Positions 16,591 to 25,448 of a stretch of 64,000 nt of DNA are shown here, one piece after another; position 1 is the stretch's first letter; every line of letters starts with the position of its first letter. The position numbers were made by a program, and so were the translations under genes. A model generated the notes under the pieces. That model saw only the letters and a list, made by a program, of their open reading frames with translations, searched no databases and had not been told where the DNA came from. Origin of the DNA: Litorimonas sp046250185 (GTDB lineage Bacteria; Pseudomonadota; Alphaproteobacteria; Caulobacterales; Maricaulaceae); NCBI RefSeq assembly GCF_046250185.1, contig NZ_CP176469.1. One strand, written 5' to 3'.

Positions 16591-17856
16591 ATGACTGACA
16601 TCTTTTCTTCGCTGACGCTTCCCAATGGACAAATCGTGCCGAACCGTTTGTGCAAGGCTGCGATGGAGGAGAACATGGCGGATGGCGGGCAACTGCCAGG
16701 GCAGGCCTTATTTAATTTATATCAGCAATGGGCGAATGGCGGTGTTGGCATGATCTTGACGGGCAATGTCATGGTGGCACCTGATGCGATGACAGGCCCG
16801 GGCGGGGTCTATCTCGGCGGCGATAGTTTCACGCAAGACGGCGTCAAAGCGAAGTTTGCGCAATGGGCGAATGTCGGCAAATCGGGCGGCGCAAAACTCT
16901 ACATGCAGATCAGCCATCCCGGCCGCCAAGTCTACGCCGCACAGGGCACAGAAGTCGTCTCGGCCTCGGCGACCAAAGTCTCTATGGACGGGCCAGCGGC
17001 GAGTATGTTTGATACGGCCCGCGCGCTGACGGGCGACGAAATTCTCGGCATGATTAAGCGCTTTGCAGACACCGCCCACGCTGCAGAGATTGCAGGCTTT
17101 GATGGGGTGCAGATACATGCCGCACATGGCTATCTGATCGCGCAGTTCCTCTCGCCGCTGACCAATCTGCGCGAGGATGAGTGGGGCGGCCCGCTGGAAA
17201 ACCGTGCGCGGCTGTTACTCGAAATCGTGCGCGAAGTTCGCGCGCGGGTGGAGCCAAGCTTTGGTGTTGCGGTCAAGCTCAACTCTGCAGATTTTCAAAA
17301 AGGCGGCTTTGACGTCGAAGATGCCCGCCGTGTCGTGGACTGGTTAAACGGCGAGGCCGTGGACTTTGTCGAGTTGTCTGGCGGGAGCTACGAATCGGCG
17401 GCGATGATGGGTATGGCCACAGATGGTCGTGCGCAATCAACCAAGGACCGCGAAATGTATTTTATCGACTTTGCCAAAGATATTGCGCAGGCCGCCAATA
17501 TGCCGCTCATGGTGACCGGCGGGGTGACGAAGCGCAAAACGGCAGAGGCTGCGCTGGCGACAGGGGACGTAGATATGATCGGGATTGCTCGCGCCATGGG
17601 GTATAATCCAAACTTGCCAAATGACTGGAAAGCGGGACAGAATTTGCACGTCGCTTTGCCGGTCGTCGGCTGGAAAAATCCGCTGTTTAAGGGCCTCGCC
17701 AATATGGCAATGACCAAGATGAACCTTTACCGCATGGGCGATAATAAGCCGCCCAAAGCCAAGCCAAGCCCGCTCGTCTCAACCCTCAAGCAACAGATCA
17801 AACAGGCTCGGCAAACCGCGCGTTACAAGGCGTGGCTGCAAGACCGGGCTGGCTAA
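16591..17856 (+). CDS. NADH:flavin oxidoreductase (Old Yellow Enzyme family)
   Basis: This 421-residue FMN TIM-barrel enzyme is predicted to reduce activated C=C bonds with NAD(P)H. Visible family features are the N-terminal LPNGQIVPNRLCKAAMEE, the HAAHGYLIAQFLSP active-site stretch (paired catalytic histidines replaced by H-A-A-H here), the NLREDEWGG motif, and the FMN-phosphate stretch VTGGVTKR with IGIARAM. The length exceeds short OYEs by a basic C-terminal tail. The start has GAGG upstream. Confidence 0.9.
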   Translation: MTDIFSSLTLPNGQIVPNRLCKAAMEENMADGGQLPGQALFNLYQQWANGGVGMILTGNVMVAPDAMTGPGGVYLGGDSFTQDGVKAKFAQWANVGKSGGAKLYMQISHPGRQVYAAQGTEVVSASATKVSMDGPAASMFDTARALTGDEILGMIKRFADTAHAAEIAGFDGVQIHAAHGYLIAQFLSPLTNLREDEWGGPLENRARLLLEIVREVRARVEPSFGVAVKLNSADFQKGGFDVEDARRVVDWLNGEAVDFVELSGGSYESAAMMGMATDGRAQSTKDREMYFIDFAKDIAQAANMPLMVTGGVTKRKTAEAALATGDVDMIGIARAMGYNPNLPNDWKAGQNLHVALPVVGWKNPLFKGLANMAMTKMNLYRMGDNKPPKAKPSPLVSTLKQQIKQARQTARYKAWLQDRAG

Positions 17857-17939
17857 GGCGCCCCGAAATCTTGGAACAAACCTGCGCTCTCTCGCATTGT
17901 TTAAGCAGTATTCACCGCGAAACATAAAAGGAGCGCCCC

Positions 17940-18443
17940 ATGGCTGATCTGAAAAAATTTGAAAATAATCCCCAAAAACAACTGCTTGAGAACTTGAAGG
18001 ATGTACGTTGCGTTATGCTCGGCACACCCAATCAAGATAAACACATGCAGCCCATGTCCCCGCAAGTTGATGTGGAGAACAACGAAATTTATTTCTATTC
18101 CGACAACACGAGCGAACTGGGTCAGGCCGTCCTGGAAAAGCCAGGATTTGTGCATATGTGTCTGGTCGAAAAAGATTATCAGGCCTGCGTCAAAGGCTAT
18201 CTCATCACGCACAAAGACCGCGATACGATTGAGAAGTTTTGGAGCCCAGTGGTTGCAGCGTGGTATCCCGACGGGAAATCAGACTCGAAACTCATGATGT
18301 TGCGCTTCGTCCCACATGATGCTGCGATTTGGGCCTCAACAGGTAACCCTCTGAAATTTGCTTATGAGATTGCAAAAGCAAATCTAACAGACGGCATGCC
18401 AGATTTAGGCGACATGAAAAATGTCGAACTTGATGCAGCGTAA
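17940..18443 (+). CDS. Pyridoxamine 5'-phosphate oxidase-like FMN-binding stress protein
   Basis: The product is a 167-residue split-barrel protein of the general-stress-protein 26 type. Signatures are LKDVRCVMLGTPN, PMSPQVDVENNEIYFYSDNTSE-like central strands and FWSPVVAAWYPDG before LMMLRF. Such proteins bind FMN or F420 and have poorly defined redox roles. AAAAGGAGCG precedes the start. A strong terminator follows the stop. Confidence 0.85.
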   Translation: MADLKKFENNPQKQLLENLKDVRCVMLGTPNQDKHMQPMSPQVDVENNEIYFYSDNTSELGQAVLEKPGFVHMCLVEKDYQACVKGYLITHKDRDTIEKFWSPVVAAWYPDGKSDSKLMMLRFVPHDAAIWASTGNPLKFAYEIAKANLTDGMPDLGDMKNVELDAA

Positions 18444-18469
18444 ACAACGCAAGAAATAATAATTAACTA

Positions 18470-18494
18470 GGTCGCCCATTGGCGGCCTTTTTAT
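18470..18494 (+). terminator. Rho-independent terminator
   Basis: A 7-bp stem (GGTCGCC / GGCGGCC with one G-T pair), a 4-base loop and TTTTTATTT lie 27 bases after the stop of the FMN-binding protein gene. Confidence 0.8.
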
Positions 18495-18507
18495 TTGCGT
18501 AAAATTA

Positions 18508-18825
18508 TCACCGCGCGAGTCCCAAGCCGACAAAATCAAAAACGGAACGTGTATAGAGAAATTTTGGGAGATGGGGCGGTAGGGACGAGACGTGGAACTG
18601 GCAATAGAAACTATCTTTCTGGGCCGCGCTAACATCTCCAATCACGCGCAGTCTGTAGCCTATGAGAGTGATTTGCACGTGAGCATGCGGGTAGTGGCAG
18701 CGAAGCTCTCGCGCGATCTTCTGCGCACTGCATGACAACTCGCGACGCAAAGCGGTGATTGAACTGGCTGGCACACCTTCGTAAAGGGCGCGGGCGGCGC
18801 GCTCTAAGTCATACATAAATGCCAT
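18508..18825 (-). CDS. Hypothetical protein, 105 aa
   Basis: The frame runs ATG to stop with plausible protein composition, including a helix of the type AARALYEGVPASSITALRRE and a beta part HVQITLIGYRLRVIG. No family is recognised. There is no convincing Shine-Dalgarno, and a second in-frame ATG lies at residue 4. It sits alone between a convergent terminator and the glutamate dehydrogenase gene, with ~110 bases of AT-rich DNA upstream that could hold its promoter. It is moderately likely to be real. Confidence 0.5.
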   Translation of the reverse strand: MAFMYDLERAARALYEGVPASSITALRRELSCSAQKIARELRCHYPHAHVQITLIGYRLRVIGDVSAAQKDSFYCQFHVSSLPPHLPKFLYTRSVFDFVGLGLAR

Positions 18826-18934
18826 ACATCACACCACTTTGATAGAATAAAACGCAATTAAAGATTGCATTTACTCTCTCAAAGTGATTTGCGTTTTGGG
18901 TCAAACCCGACCCGAAATTATGGTAAATGAAGCG

Positions 18935-20353
18935 TTAAAGCCCGATGCTTTGATAGTGCAGCGCAATGTCTGAAATCGCGACATAGAAAGCCGCAGTCCG
19001 CATGTCTTCCAACTCTGGGTTTTCCTCCAACGCGCCTTTAATATTAGAGTAAGCGCTGCGCATTGTGTCGTCCAAGCCGGCACGAACGAGGTCTAGCTCG
19101 CTGGCGCCGTCAATATATTCTTGCTTGAATTTCTTGGAAAATTTGATGTCTTTGGCTTGTAGGGCTTCGATAAGAAGGCGTTGCTTGGCCTCTTGGTTGC
19201 GGCGCTGCAGACGCCCAAACCGAATATGGCCAATGTTCTTGACCCACTCAAAATATGACACCGTCACGCCGCCCGCATTGGCATACATATCGGGAATGAT
19301 GAACACGCCCTTATCGCGTAAAATTTTGTCAGCTTTGGCGGTCACAGGGCCGTTGGCCGCTTCGATAATTAATTTCGCTTTGACATTATGGGCGTTATTC
19401 ATGTGGATCACACCCTCCAATGCCGCAGGGATCAGAATGTCACAGGCTGCACAGATGGCTTCGGGATCAGGGTCGCTCACCTTGCCGCCTTCGAACTTAT
19501 CGAGGTCTTCGCCAGAGCGGATATGCTGATAGAGTTTTTCAATATTGATACCCTTTTCATTGCGGACGACGCCCGCACGTTCAGAGACGGCAATAATCTT
19601 TGCGCCGTCTTCTTCTGATAGGAACTTTGCCGCGTGGTAGCCCACATTGCCGAGCCCTTGCACAATGATTTTCTTACCCTCGAGATTGCCACGGAAACCA
19701 GCTTTCTTCTTGTCATCATCGTGGCGGAAAAACTCTTGCAGAGCATATTGCACGCCGCGACCCGTCGCCTCGACACGCCCCTCAATCCCGCCCAGATGGA
19801 CGGGCTTACCCGTGACGCAGGCAATGGCATCGATATTGGTATTATTCAGGCGGCGATATTCATCCATCATCCACGCCATTTCCCGCTCGCCCGTGCCCAT
19901 ATCTGGCGCAGGCACATTCAGGGAGGGGTGGATCAGATCGCGCCGTGCTAGCTCAAACGTAAAGCGCCGCGTAATACGCTCTAACTCTTCTTCGTTCCAG
20001 TCTTTGGGGTTAATACACAGCCCGCCTTTAGAACCGCCATAAGGCACTTCAACGAGCGCACTTTTATAGGTCATCAAAGCCGCTAGCGCCTCGACTTCAT
20101 CTTGGTTGACGTCGAGCGAGTAACGGATACCGCCTTTCACGGGCTCTTTATGCTCGGAATGGACGGATCGGTAGCCCGTAAAGGTATGAACTTCGCCGCG
20201 CAACTTTACGCCAAACCGCACAGTATAGGTGGCGTTGCAGACACGAATTTTCTCGATCAGCTTTGGCGAAATATCTGTAAAACTTGCCGCACGGTTGAAC
20301 ATCAAGTCCACGGATTGACGAAAGTTTAGCTCTTTTCCCGATGCTTGGCTCAT
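18935..20353 (-). CDS. Glu/Leu/Phe/Val dehydrogenase (glutamate dehydrogenase)
   Basis: This 472-residue enzyme interconverts glutamate and 2-oxoglutarate plus ammonia with NAD(P). The substrate domain has KGGIRYS, PYGGSKGGL with the conserved lysines, and VPAPDMGTGEREM. The nucleotide domain has the Rossmann motif VQGLGNVGYHAA. Late motifs IPAALEGVI and IEAANGP, then MYANAGGVTVSYFEW, complete the family pattern. The 50-residue extension compared with short GDHs includes QEFFRHDDDKKK. The gene is monocistronic, with 234 bases to the divergent gene upstream. Confidence 0.93.
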   Translation of the reverse strand: MSQASGKELNFRQSVDLMFNRAASFTDISPKLIEKIRVCNATYTVRFGVKLRGEVHTFTGYRSVHSEHKEPVKGGIRYSLDVNQDEVEALAALMTYKSALVEVPYGGSKGGLCINPKDWNEEELERITRRFTFELARRDLIHPSLNVPAPDMGTGEREMAWMMDEYRRLNNTNIDAIACVTGKPVHLGGIEGRVEATGRGVQYALQEFFRHDDDKKKAGFRGNLEGKKIIVQGLGNVGYHAAKFLSEEDGAKIIAVSERAGVVRNEKGINIEKLYQHIRSGEDLDKFEGGKVSDPDPEAICAACDILIPAALEGVIHMNNAHNVKAKLIIEAANGPVTAKADKILRDKGVFIIPDMYANAGGVTVSYFEWVKNIGHIRFGRLQRRNQEAKQRLLIEALQAKDIKFSKKFKQEYIDGASELDLVRAGLDDTMRSAYSNIKGALEENPELEDMRTAAFYVAISDIALHYQSIGL

Positions 20354-20587
20354 GCCCAGTCCCTTCTTTTTGGTGTCATCTGAAAGACAACAATTTCTTC
20401 GCCATTAGAACAGTTTGCGCGCAAAATACCATGCTAATTTTCGATATTCATAGAATAGTTAAGTCGCAGAGCGGGAGGCTTTGCCGTAAAACATGTCGCA
20501 GCTTTCTACTTTAACGGGATATTAGGGCTGCCCTGATAGACCATCCTCGAAGACTGATTGGAAAAATCGGCGCGGTGGAGTGGATGA

Positions 20588-21514
20588 ATGAGTTTTGATA
20601 TCAACGAATATCGTCAAAATCAGAATGCCCCAGATGAAAACGAGACCGAGGACAATAACAAAGTCTATATGATCGGCTTTGTCGTCATGGCTCTGCTAAC
20701 GGTTGGGTTCGTCGGCTATCCCAAGTTACAGGAATTTCGCTCTGCTAATGTCGAGAAGAACGCCATGATTATGGCAGAGGCTGAGGCTTTGTCGTCTGAG
20801 CGTCAGATGGAACGGGAGATCAAAGCACAAAGCTATGGTATTGGTCGCGCGGCGCAGGGGTTGCGGATGCGGGGACAGGCTGTGTCTGCCATGAATGAAT
20901 TGGTCGCTGAACATGGAATTGACTCCCATAAAAGACCACCCGTCAAACGCCATAAGATGGAGTCCTCAGATGTTGATCGCATGTTGGCTTATCCCAAGGG
21001 GATTGTCGGCGATATTCGCACCTATCGCGATGTCAAAATGATGGCGCGCACATGTGAGAAGGCTTTTAACTATCCCGCCACGGGCCGCGCAAATTATATC
21101 AAGAAGAACCAATCGGCCCTGAAAAAAATCGCCAAAACCAATGCGCGTTTGCAGGCTGAAAAAGCGGCTAAAATGGCGGAACGTCGCGCAGGCAAACCCG
21201 CCCGTAAAAAAATGGAACTCGATGATATTAATGGCGCAGGGGACTACCTAAAATGGCGGGCACAAGGTGGCAGTCCAGGCGATATGGCCATGGATAATAT
21301 GAGCGCCATGAGCGACATGATGGGTGCGATGGATGATATGGAACGCGGTGCGCGCGTGAAAATGCCGAAAGAAGTCGCTATCCCGAAACAATTAAATCGT
21401 GCTGCGATGTCACTGGCCAGGCCCAATGGGCGCAAAACATCAGGGTGGAGCCGCGAAGGCTGTGGCCATCTGATGAAACAAATGAAGGCTGGCAAATATA
21501 ACGTCAAAGCCTAA
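20588..21514 (+). CDS. Single-pass membrane protein of unknown function with conserved Cys pair (paralogue 1)
   Basis: The product has 308 residues: a cytoplasmic acidic N-terminus (~1-25), one membrane helix (~26-44), then a mostly helical, Met- and Lys-rich periplasmic part. Only two cysteines are present, C156 in CEKAFNYP and C292 in GWSREGC. Both lie in stretches repeated in the protein at 22100-22771 (CAQTYNYP and GWERAAC). I take the two as paralogues whose cysteines may form one disulfide. The middle ~185-265 is low complexity (DMAMDNMSAMSDMMGAM). No known family is recognised. It leads a three-gene run of membrane proteins. Confidence 0.75.
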   Translation: MSFDINEYRQNQNAPDENETEDNNKVYMIGFVVMALLTVGFVGYPKLQEFRSANVEKNAMIMAEAEALSSERQMEREIKAQSYGIGRAAQGLRMRGQAVSAMNELVAEHGIDSHKRPPVKRHKMESSDVDRMLAYPKGIVGDIRTYRDVKMMARTCEKAFNYPATGRANYIKKNQSALKKIAKTNARLQAEKAAKMAERRAGKPARKKMELDDINGAGDYLKWRAQGGSPGDMAMDNMSAMSDMMGAMDDMERGARVKMPKEVAIPKQLNRAAMSLARPNGRKTSGWSREGCGHLMKQMKAGKYNVKA

Positions 21515-21603
21515 GCTCTGCCGTTATAACTAACCGTTCGCTCTTAACTCCTTTTTAGGCGTCTCTCGCTACGCTCAACACTGTATTATGTGGGGAGGCC
21601 ATC

Positions 21604-22089
21604 ATGGCATTGGATTTAGAGAGTATACGTCGGCAACAACGCGACGCGCGATTGCAAGATGCGGCAACTACCCCGAAGGGTAAAGTCGTTAAATTAAAAG
21701 CAAAGCCTAAAGCGAAGCGCGCCAAGGCAGCCGCACCTCAGCCACAGCCAATATCGGCCCCAGTATCTGTGCCAGACCCTATACCTGCGCCACATACCGC
21801 ACAAAGCTATCAGCCTGAAGCTTACACAGCCGTCGCAGAACCCGCAGCAATACCTAAAGCCGCTGCGCATCAAAAACATATGTCTGCAAAGCCAAAATCA
21901 CCGATTCTTGCTTTTCTAGCTGGGATCGCTGTGGGTGTGGTCGGCACGATCGGTCTAACCATATTGGCAGGCAACGTGTTGGAAAAGAATTTGGAAACCC
22001 AGTTCGACGACCTGCAGGCTGAACTAGACGCTTTTGAGACGATAGAAGACGTCCAGCCCGTGCCGACGAGTAACGCGGCGAACGAATAA
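21604..22089 (+). CDS. Pro/Ala/Lys-rich single-pass membrane protein
   Basis: The protein has 161 residues. It has a short helical N-terminus (LESIRRQQRDARLQ), a Lys/Ala then Pro/Ala-rich linker (~25-98) and one membrane helix (~100-124). A short acidic coiled-coil-like tail (EKNLETQFDDLQAELDAF) follows. The layout resembles linker proteins that span from cytoplasm to periplasm, but no family is recognised. GGGGAGG precedes the start. It lies 10 bases before the next gene, so the two are probably co-expressed. Confidence 0.7.
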   Translation: MALDLESIRRQQRDARLQDAATTPKGKVVKLKAKPKAKRAKAAAPQPQPISAPVSVPDPIPAPHTAQSYQPEAYTAVAEPAAIPKAAAHQKHMSAKPKSPILAFLAGIAVGVVGTIGLTILAGNVLEKNLETQFDDLQAELDAFETIEDVQPVPTSNAANE

Positions 22090-22099
22090 GGACGGCGTC

Positions 22100-22771
22100 A
22101 TGTCATTTCTGACAACAGGTGGAAAAATCGGCATTGGCCTTGCGCTGGTTTTCATTCTCTATTTGAAATTTGGTTTACCAGATTTGATTTGGGATGAGGC
22201 GGAAGAAGACGTGAGTTATTCGCAGCGCAATCCCATGGTGTTGGACACGGACGAAATCGACAAAATGCTGGATGCGCCTGTCTTCGTGGAAGGCAAGCAT
22301 ATGCGCGGCAAGCGCATTAAGGAACCGACTGAAAACCTGAAAGCCCATGCAAAGATAAACCGCCAACCCCTTGAGCCTCTCGGCACGATTGAGGATTTTA
22401 AACTCCAATTACGCAGCGCAAACTCTCTAGCAGGACAAGTCCGCAAATTTGAATTTGTAGATTTCGTAGCGTCGGAGTGTGCGCAAACTTACAACTATCC
22501 GACCAATAAGCAGATCACATATCTGCGCCGAAACCGCAAAATCTTGGTCAATTATCACAAGAAAAAAGCGCAGGCCAACGGCACGTATGATCCGAACGAA
22601 AAGATTGTCGCAATCCCGCCGAGCCTATCGCGAAAAACGCAGCGTATGGTGCGTTTCACAGATAACCGCCGCACCGATGGGTGGGAGCGTGCAGCGTGTA
22701 ATTACGTACAAAAAGGCCTGAGCCGAAAACGCTTTGACATTCAAATCAATCCGAAGTGGATAGACGCCTAA
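22100..22771 (+). CDS. Single-pass membrane protein of unknown function with conserved Cys pair (paralogue 2)
   Basis: The product has 223 residues: a membrane helix at ~10-26, then a soluble part predicted periplasmic. Its only cysteines are C127 (SECAQTYNYP) and C200 (DGWERAAC). Both match the two cysteine motifs of the 308-residue protein two genes upstream, including NYP and a following basic Y(I/L)(K/R)(K/R)N stretch. Its stop TAA overlaps the argG stop on the other strand by two bases. No known family is recognised. Confidence 0.78.
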   Translation: MSFLTTGGKIGIGLALVFILYLKFGLPDLIWDEAEEDVSYSQRNPMVLDTDEIDKMLDAPVFVEGKHMRGKRIKEPTENLKAHAKINRQPLEPLGTIEDFKLQLRSANSLAGQVRKFEFVDFVASECAQTYNYPTNKQITYLRRNRKILVNYHKKKAQANGTYDPNEKIVAIPPSLSRKTQRMVRFTDNRRTDGWERAACNYVQKGLSRKRFDIQINPKWIDA

Positions 22772-23991
22772 TTATTCCGTCCCGCCTTCCGGTCCCGCGC
22801 TTTGAGCAAACGCAAACGTAGCGCGTTGATTTTGATAAACCCGCCAGCATCTGCCTGATCATACACATCGTCTTCTTCAAACGTGACATGTTCCTGAGAG
22901 TAGAGAGAGTAGGGGCTGTCGCGTCCGACAATATCGCAATTTCCTTTGTAGAGTTTCAGGCGCACTGTGCCCGTCACCAACTCTTGGGATTTATCAATCG
23001 CGGCTTGTAGCATCTCGCGCTCGGGCGAATACCAATAGCCGTTGTAAATCAGTTCCGCATATTTCGGCATTAACTCGTCTTTGAGATGAGCAGCACCCTT
23101 GTCCATTGTGATCTGTTCAATCCCGCGATGCGCCATCAGCAGTATTGTTCCGCCGGGTGTTTCGTAAATGCCGCGCGATTTCATACCCACAAATCGGTTT
23201 TCCAGGAGGTCGAGACGGCCAATGCCGTTTGCGCCACCCAACTCATTTAGCTTGGTCAGGATCGTGGCCGGAGACATCGCTTCGCCGTCAATGGATACGG
23301 CGTCACCCGCTTCAAAACCGATTGTGATATAGGTGGGTTTGTCAGGCGCATTTTCAGGCGACACGGTGCGCTGATAGACGAATTCGGGCGCTTCTTCATT
23401 GGGGTCTTCCAGCGCTTTGCCTTCGGATGATGTGTGGAGCAAGTTTGCGTCGACAGAAAACGGTGCCTCCCCGCGCTTATCTTTGGCGATCTCAATGCCG
23501 TGCTTTTCGGCATATTCCAACAACTTCGTCCGAGAGTTCAAATCCCATTCCCGCCACGGTGCGATGACTTTAATGTCAGGGTCCAGCGCATAATAGCCAA
23601 GCTCGAACCGCACTTGATCATTGCCTTTGCCCGTGGCGCCGTGACACACTGCGTCTGCTCCAACCATATGTGCAATTTCGATCTGGCGCTTAGAAATCAG
23701 GGGCCGCGCAATCGACGTGCCGAGTAGGTATAGACCCTCATAGAGCGCATTGGCGCGGAACATGGGAAAAACGAAATCGCGCACGAACTCTTCGCGCAAA
23801 TCATCAATAAAAATCTCTTTCACACCTTGCGCTTCAGCCTTGCGGCGCGCGGGTTCCAGCTCTTCGCCTTGGCCCAGATCGGCGGTAAAGGTCACGACTT
23901 CGCAGCCTTTTTCCTCCTGCAACCATTTTAGAATGATCGAGGTATCAAGGCCTCCTGAATAGGCCAGAACTACTTTTTTCGGCGTCGCCAT
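22768..23991 (-). CDS. argG: Argininosuccinate synthase
   Basis: The product has ~407 residues and joins citrulline and aspartate with ATP in arginine biosynthesis. The N-terminal P-loop VVLAYSGGLDTS is intact, as are HGATGKGNDQVRFE and the C-terminal tetramer segment. The frame extends further upstream, but ATG at 23991 gives the family's usual MATPKK start and has GGAG 7 bases before it. An adjacent ATG at 23994 is possible. It is transcribed away from the mscS-like gene. Confidence 0.96.
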   Translation of the reverse strand: MATPKKVVLAYSGGLDTSIILKWLQEEKGCEVVTFTADLGQGEELEPARRKAEAQGVKEIFIDDLREEFVRDFVFPMFRANALYEGLYLLGTSIARPLISKRQIEIAHMVGADAVCHGATGKGNDQVRFELGYYALDPDIKVIAPWREWDLNSRTKLLEYAEKHGIEIAKDKRGEAPFSVDANLLHTSSEGKALEDPNEEAPEFVYQRTVSPENAPDKPTYITIGFEAGDAVSIDGEAMSPATILTKLNELGGANGIGRLDLLENRFVGMKSRGIYETPGGTILLMAHRGIEQITMDKGAAHLKDELMPKYAELIYNGYWYSPEREMLQAAIDKSQELVTGTVRLKLYKGNCDIVGRDSPYSLYSQEHVTFEEDDVYDQADAGGFIKINALRLRLLKARDRKAGRNN

Positions 23992-24104
23992 CATGTCTCT
24001 CCAAATTATCGAAAGGCTCTTACCCAAAAGGTTTGGCAAAAGCCATAGTTGTTTACAAAGGCGGTGAAATTTGCCTAATACGACAAAAGTTTGAGGGGAT
24101 AGCT

Positions 24105-25403
24105 ATGCCGACTAATGTTGAAGACTTTCAGGCCATGCTGGCCGCTTGGGCTGACCAAATTGTGACGTGGGCGCAAAGTCCCGTATTTTTAGCGCAGCTG
24201 GCCGCTGTGATTGCGGCCGTCATTTTGGCGCCCTTGCTGGCAGGTTTCATCAAAAAGCGCGTGCCGTTATTTCGTGCGACACCCGCGGAAGACGCCAAAT
24301 ATCTGAAACTGCGTCAGATCATCTTTAAGGTCGGAGGGTTCTTACGGGCCATTTTGCTTGTGGTGCTGCTGGCGATTTTTGCATCTATTTTAAAATCAGT
24401 GCCAAGCTTGGGGCAGGATTGGTTAGTCAAACTGGCACAGAGCCTTGCCGTGGTGTTCCTCGTCTACCGCGCGATCAAGGTCTTTATAACTGATCCTCTC
24501 TATAGCAAGCTCGCGATCTGGACGCTCATCCCCTTAGCTCTTATTTTTGTACTGGGATATTTTAATCTGCTCACAGATTTCCTAGACCGCACCGTATTAC
24601 TGCCCATGGGCGATAGTCCGATTACGGCGATGACGGTCGCGAAGCTCGGCATCTTCGGCTCGCTCTTTTTCTGGCTCGGCAATTTATCGAATTCCAAAGG
24701 CCAAAGCGCGATCCGCAGTCAGGAAAGCCTCGATGTCGGCGTTCGAGAAATTGTCGCGAAATTGTTCCAGATTGTGCTGTTTGGCGTGATTTTCTTTCTG
24801 GTCATGGGCGCAGCGGGAATTCCACTATCAGGCCTTGTTGTTGTATTCTCAGCTTTGGGACTGGGTATTGGGTTTGGCCTGCAACCTATCGCCGCGAACT
24901 TTATCTCAGGCTTGATCATTTTATTTGATCGGTCCGTGAAAGTGGGTGACTTCGTGGTCCTGCCTGACGGACAACAGGGCTTTGTCGAAGCGATCAATAT
25001 GCGCTCGACGACGGTTGAGACGGCCGATGGCAAAGACATCATGGTTCCAAACACAAAGTTTACCGAAGAAGCCTATGAGAACTGGACGCACAAAGACCCA
25101 TCCCAACGCTACGAAGTCGAATTTACCGTCTCTTATGATACTGATCTCGATAGCCTTGAAGGTATCCTCATTCCAGAGATTATGAAATATCCCAAACTGC
25201 TCACAGAACCTGAATTACCTGATCTTGAATTTCGCAGCTTTGGGGATAGCGGGATTAATATGGCCATCGAATTTTGGTGCGATGGCGTAGATGACGGCGC
25301 GAATAAGTTCACGTCTGACATCGGATTTATTATCTGGCGCACGCTGAAAGCGAATAAGATTGAGATTCCGTTCCCGCAGCGTGTGGTACGAAACATCAAA
25401 TAA
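24105..25403 (+). CDS. Mechanosensitive ion channel, MscS family
   Basis: This protein of ~432 residues has several N-terminal membrane helices, the conserved pore-lining/beta-domain region (GLGIGFGLQPIAANFISGLIIL shortened here to GLGIGFGLQPIAANF), GDFV and MRSTTVETADG. A C-terminal vestibule domain follows. It should release osmolytes on hypo-osmotic shock. The start at 24105 is chosen because GAGGGG precedes it by 5 bases. The longer frame from 24033 would overlap the argG promoter region. Confidence 0.9.
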   Translation: MPTNVEDFQAMLAAWADQIVTWAQSPVFLAQLAAVIAAVILAPLLAGFIKKRVPLFRATPAEDAKYLKLRQIIFKVGGFLRAILLVVLLAIFASILKSVPSLGQDWLVKLAQSLAVVFLVYRAIKVFITDPLYSKLAIWTLIPLALIFVLGYFNLLTDFLDRTVLLPMGDSPITAMTVAKLGIFGSLFFWLGNLSNSKGQSAIRSQESLDVGVREIVAKLFQIVLFGVIFFLVMGAAGIPLSGLVVVFSALGLGIGFGLQPIAANFISGLIILFDRSVKVGDFVVLPDGQQGFVEAINMRSTTVETADGKDIMVPNTKFTEEAYENWTHKDPSQRYEVEFTVSYDTDLDSLEGILIPEIMKYPKLLTEPELPDLEFRSFGDSGINMAIEFWCDGVDDGANKFTSDIGFIIWRTLKANKIEIPFPQRVVRNIK

Positions 25404-25431
25404 AAACGCTCGCCCAATAAAGTGGCGAGCG
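25402..25431 (-). terminator. Terminator between convergent mscS-like and amidohydrolase genes
   Basis: An 8-bp perfect stem (CGCTCGCC / GGCGAGCG) is followed on the minus strand by TTTTTATTT. It best serves the amidohydrolase gene and may also stop the plus-strand transcript. Confidence 0.75.
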
Positions 25432-25448
25432 CATTTAATTAATTAGGT

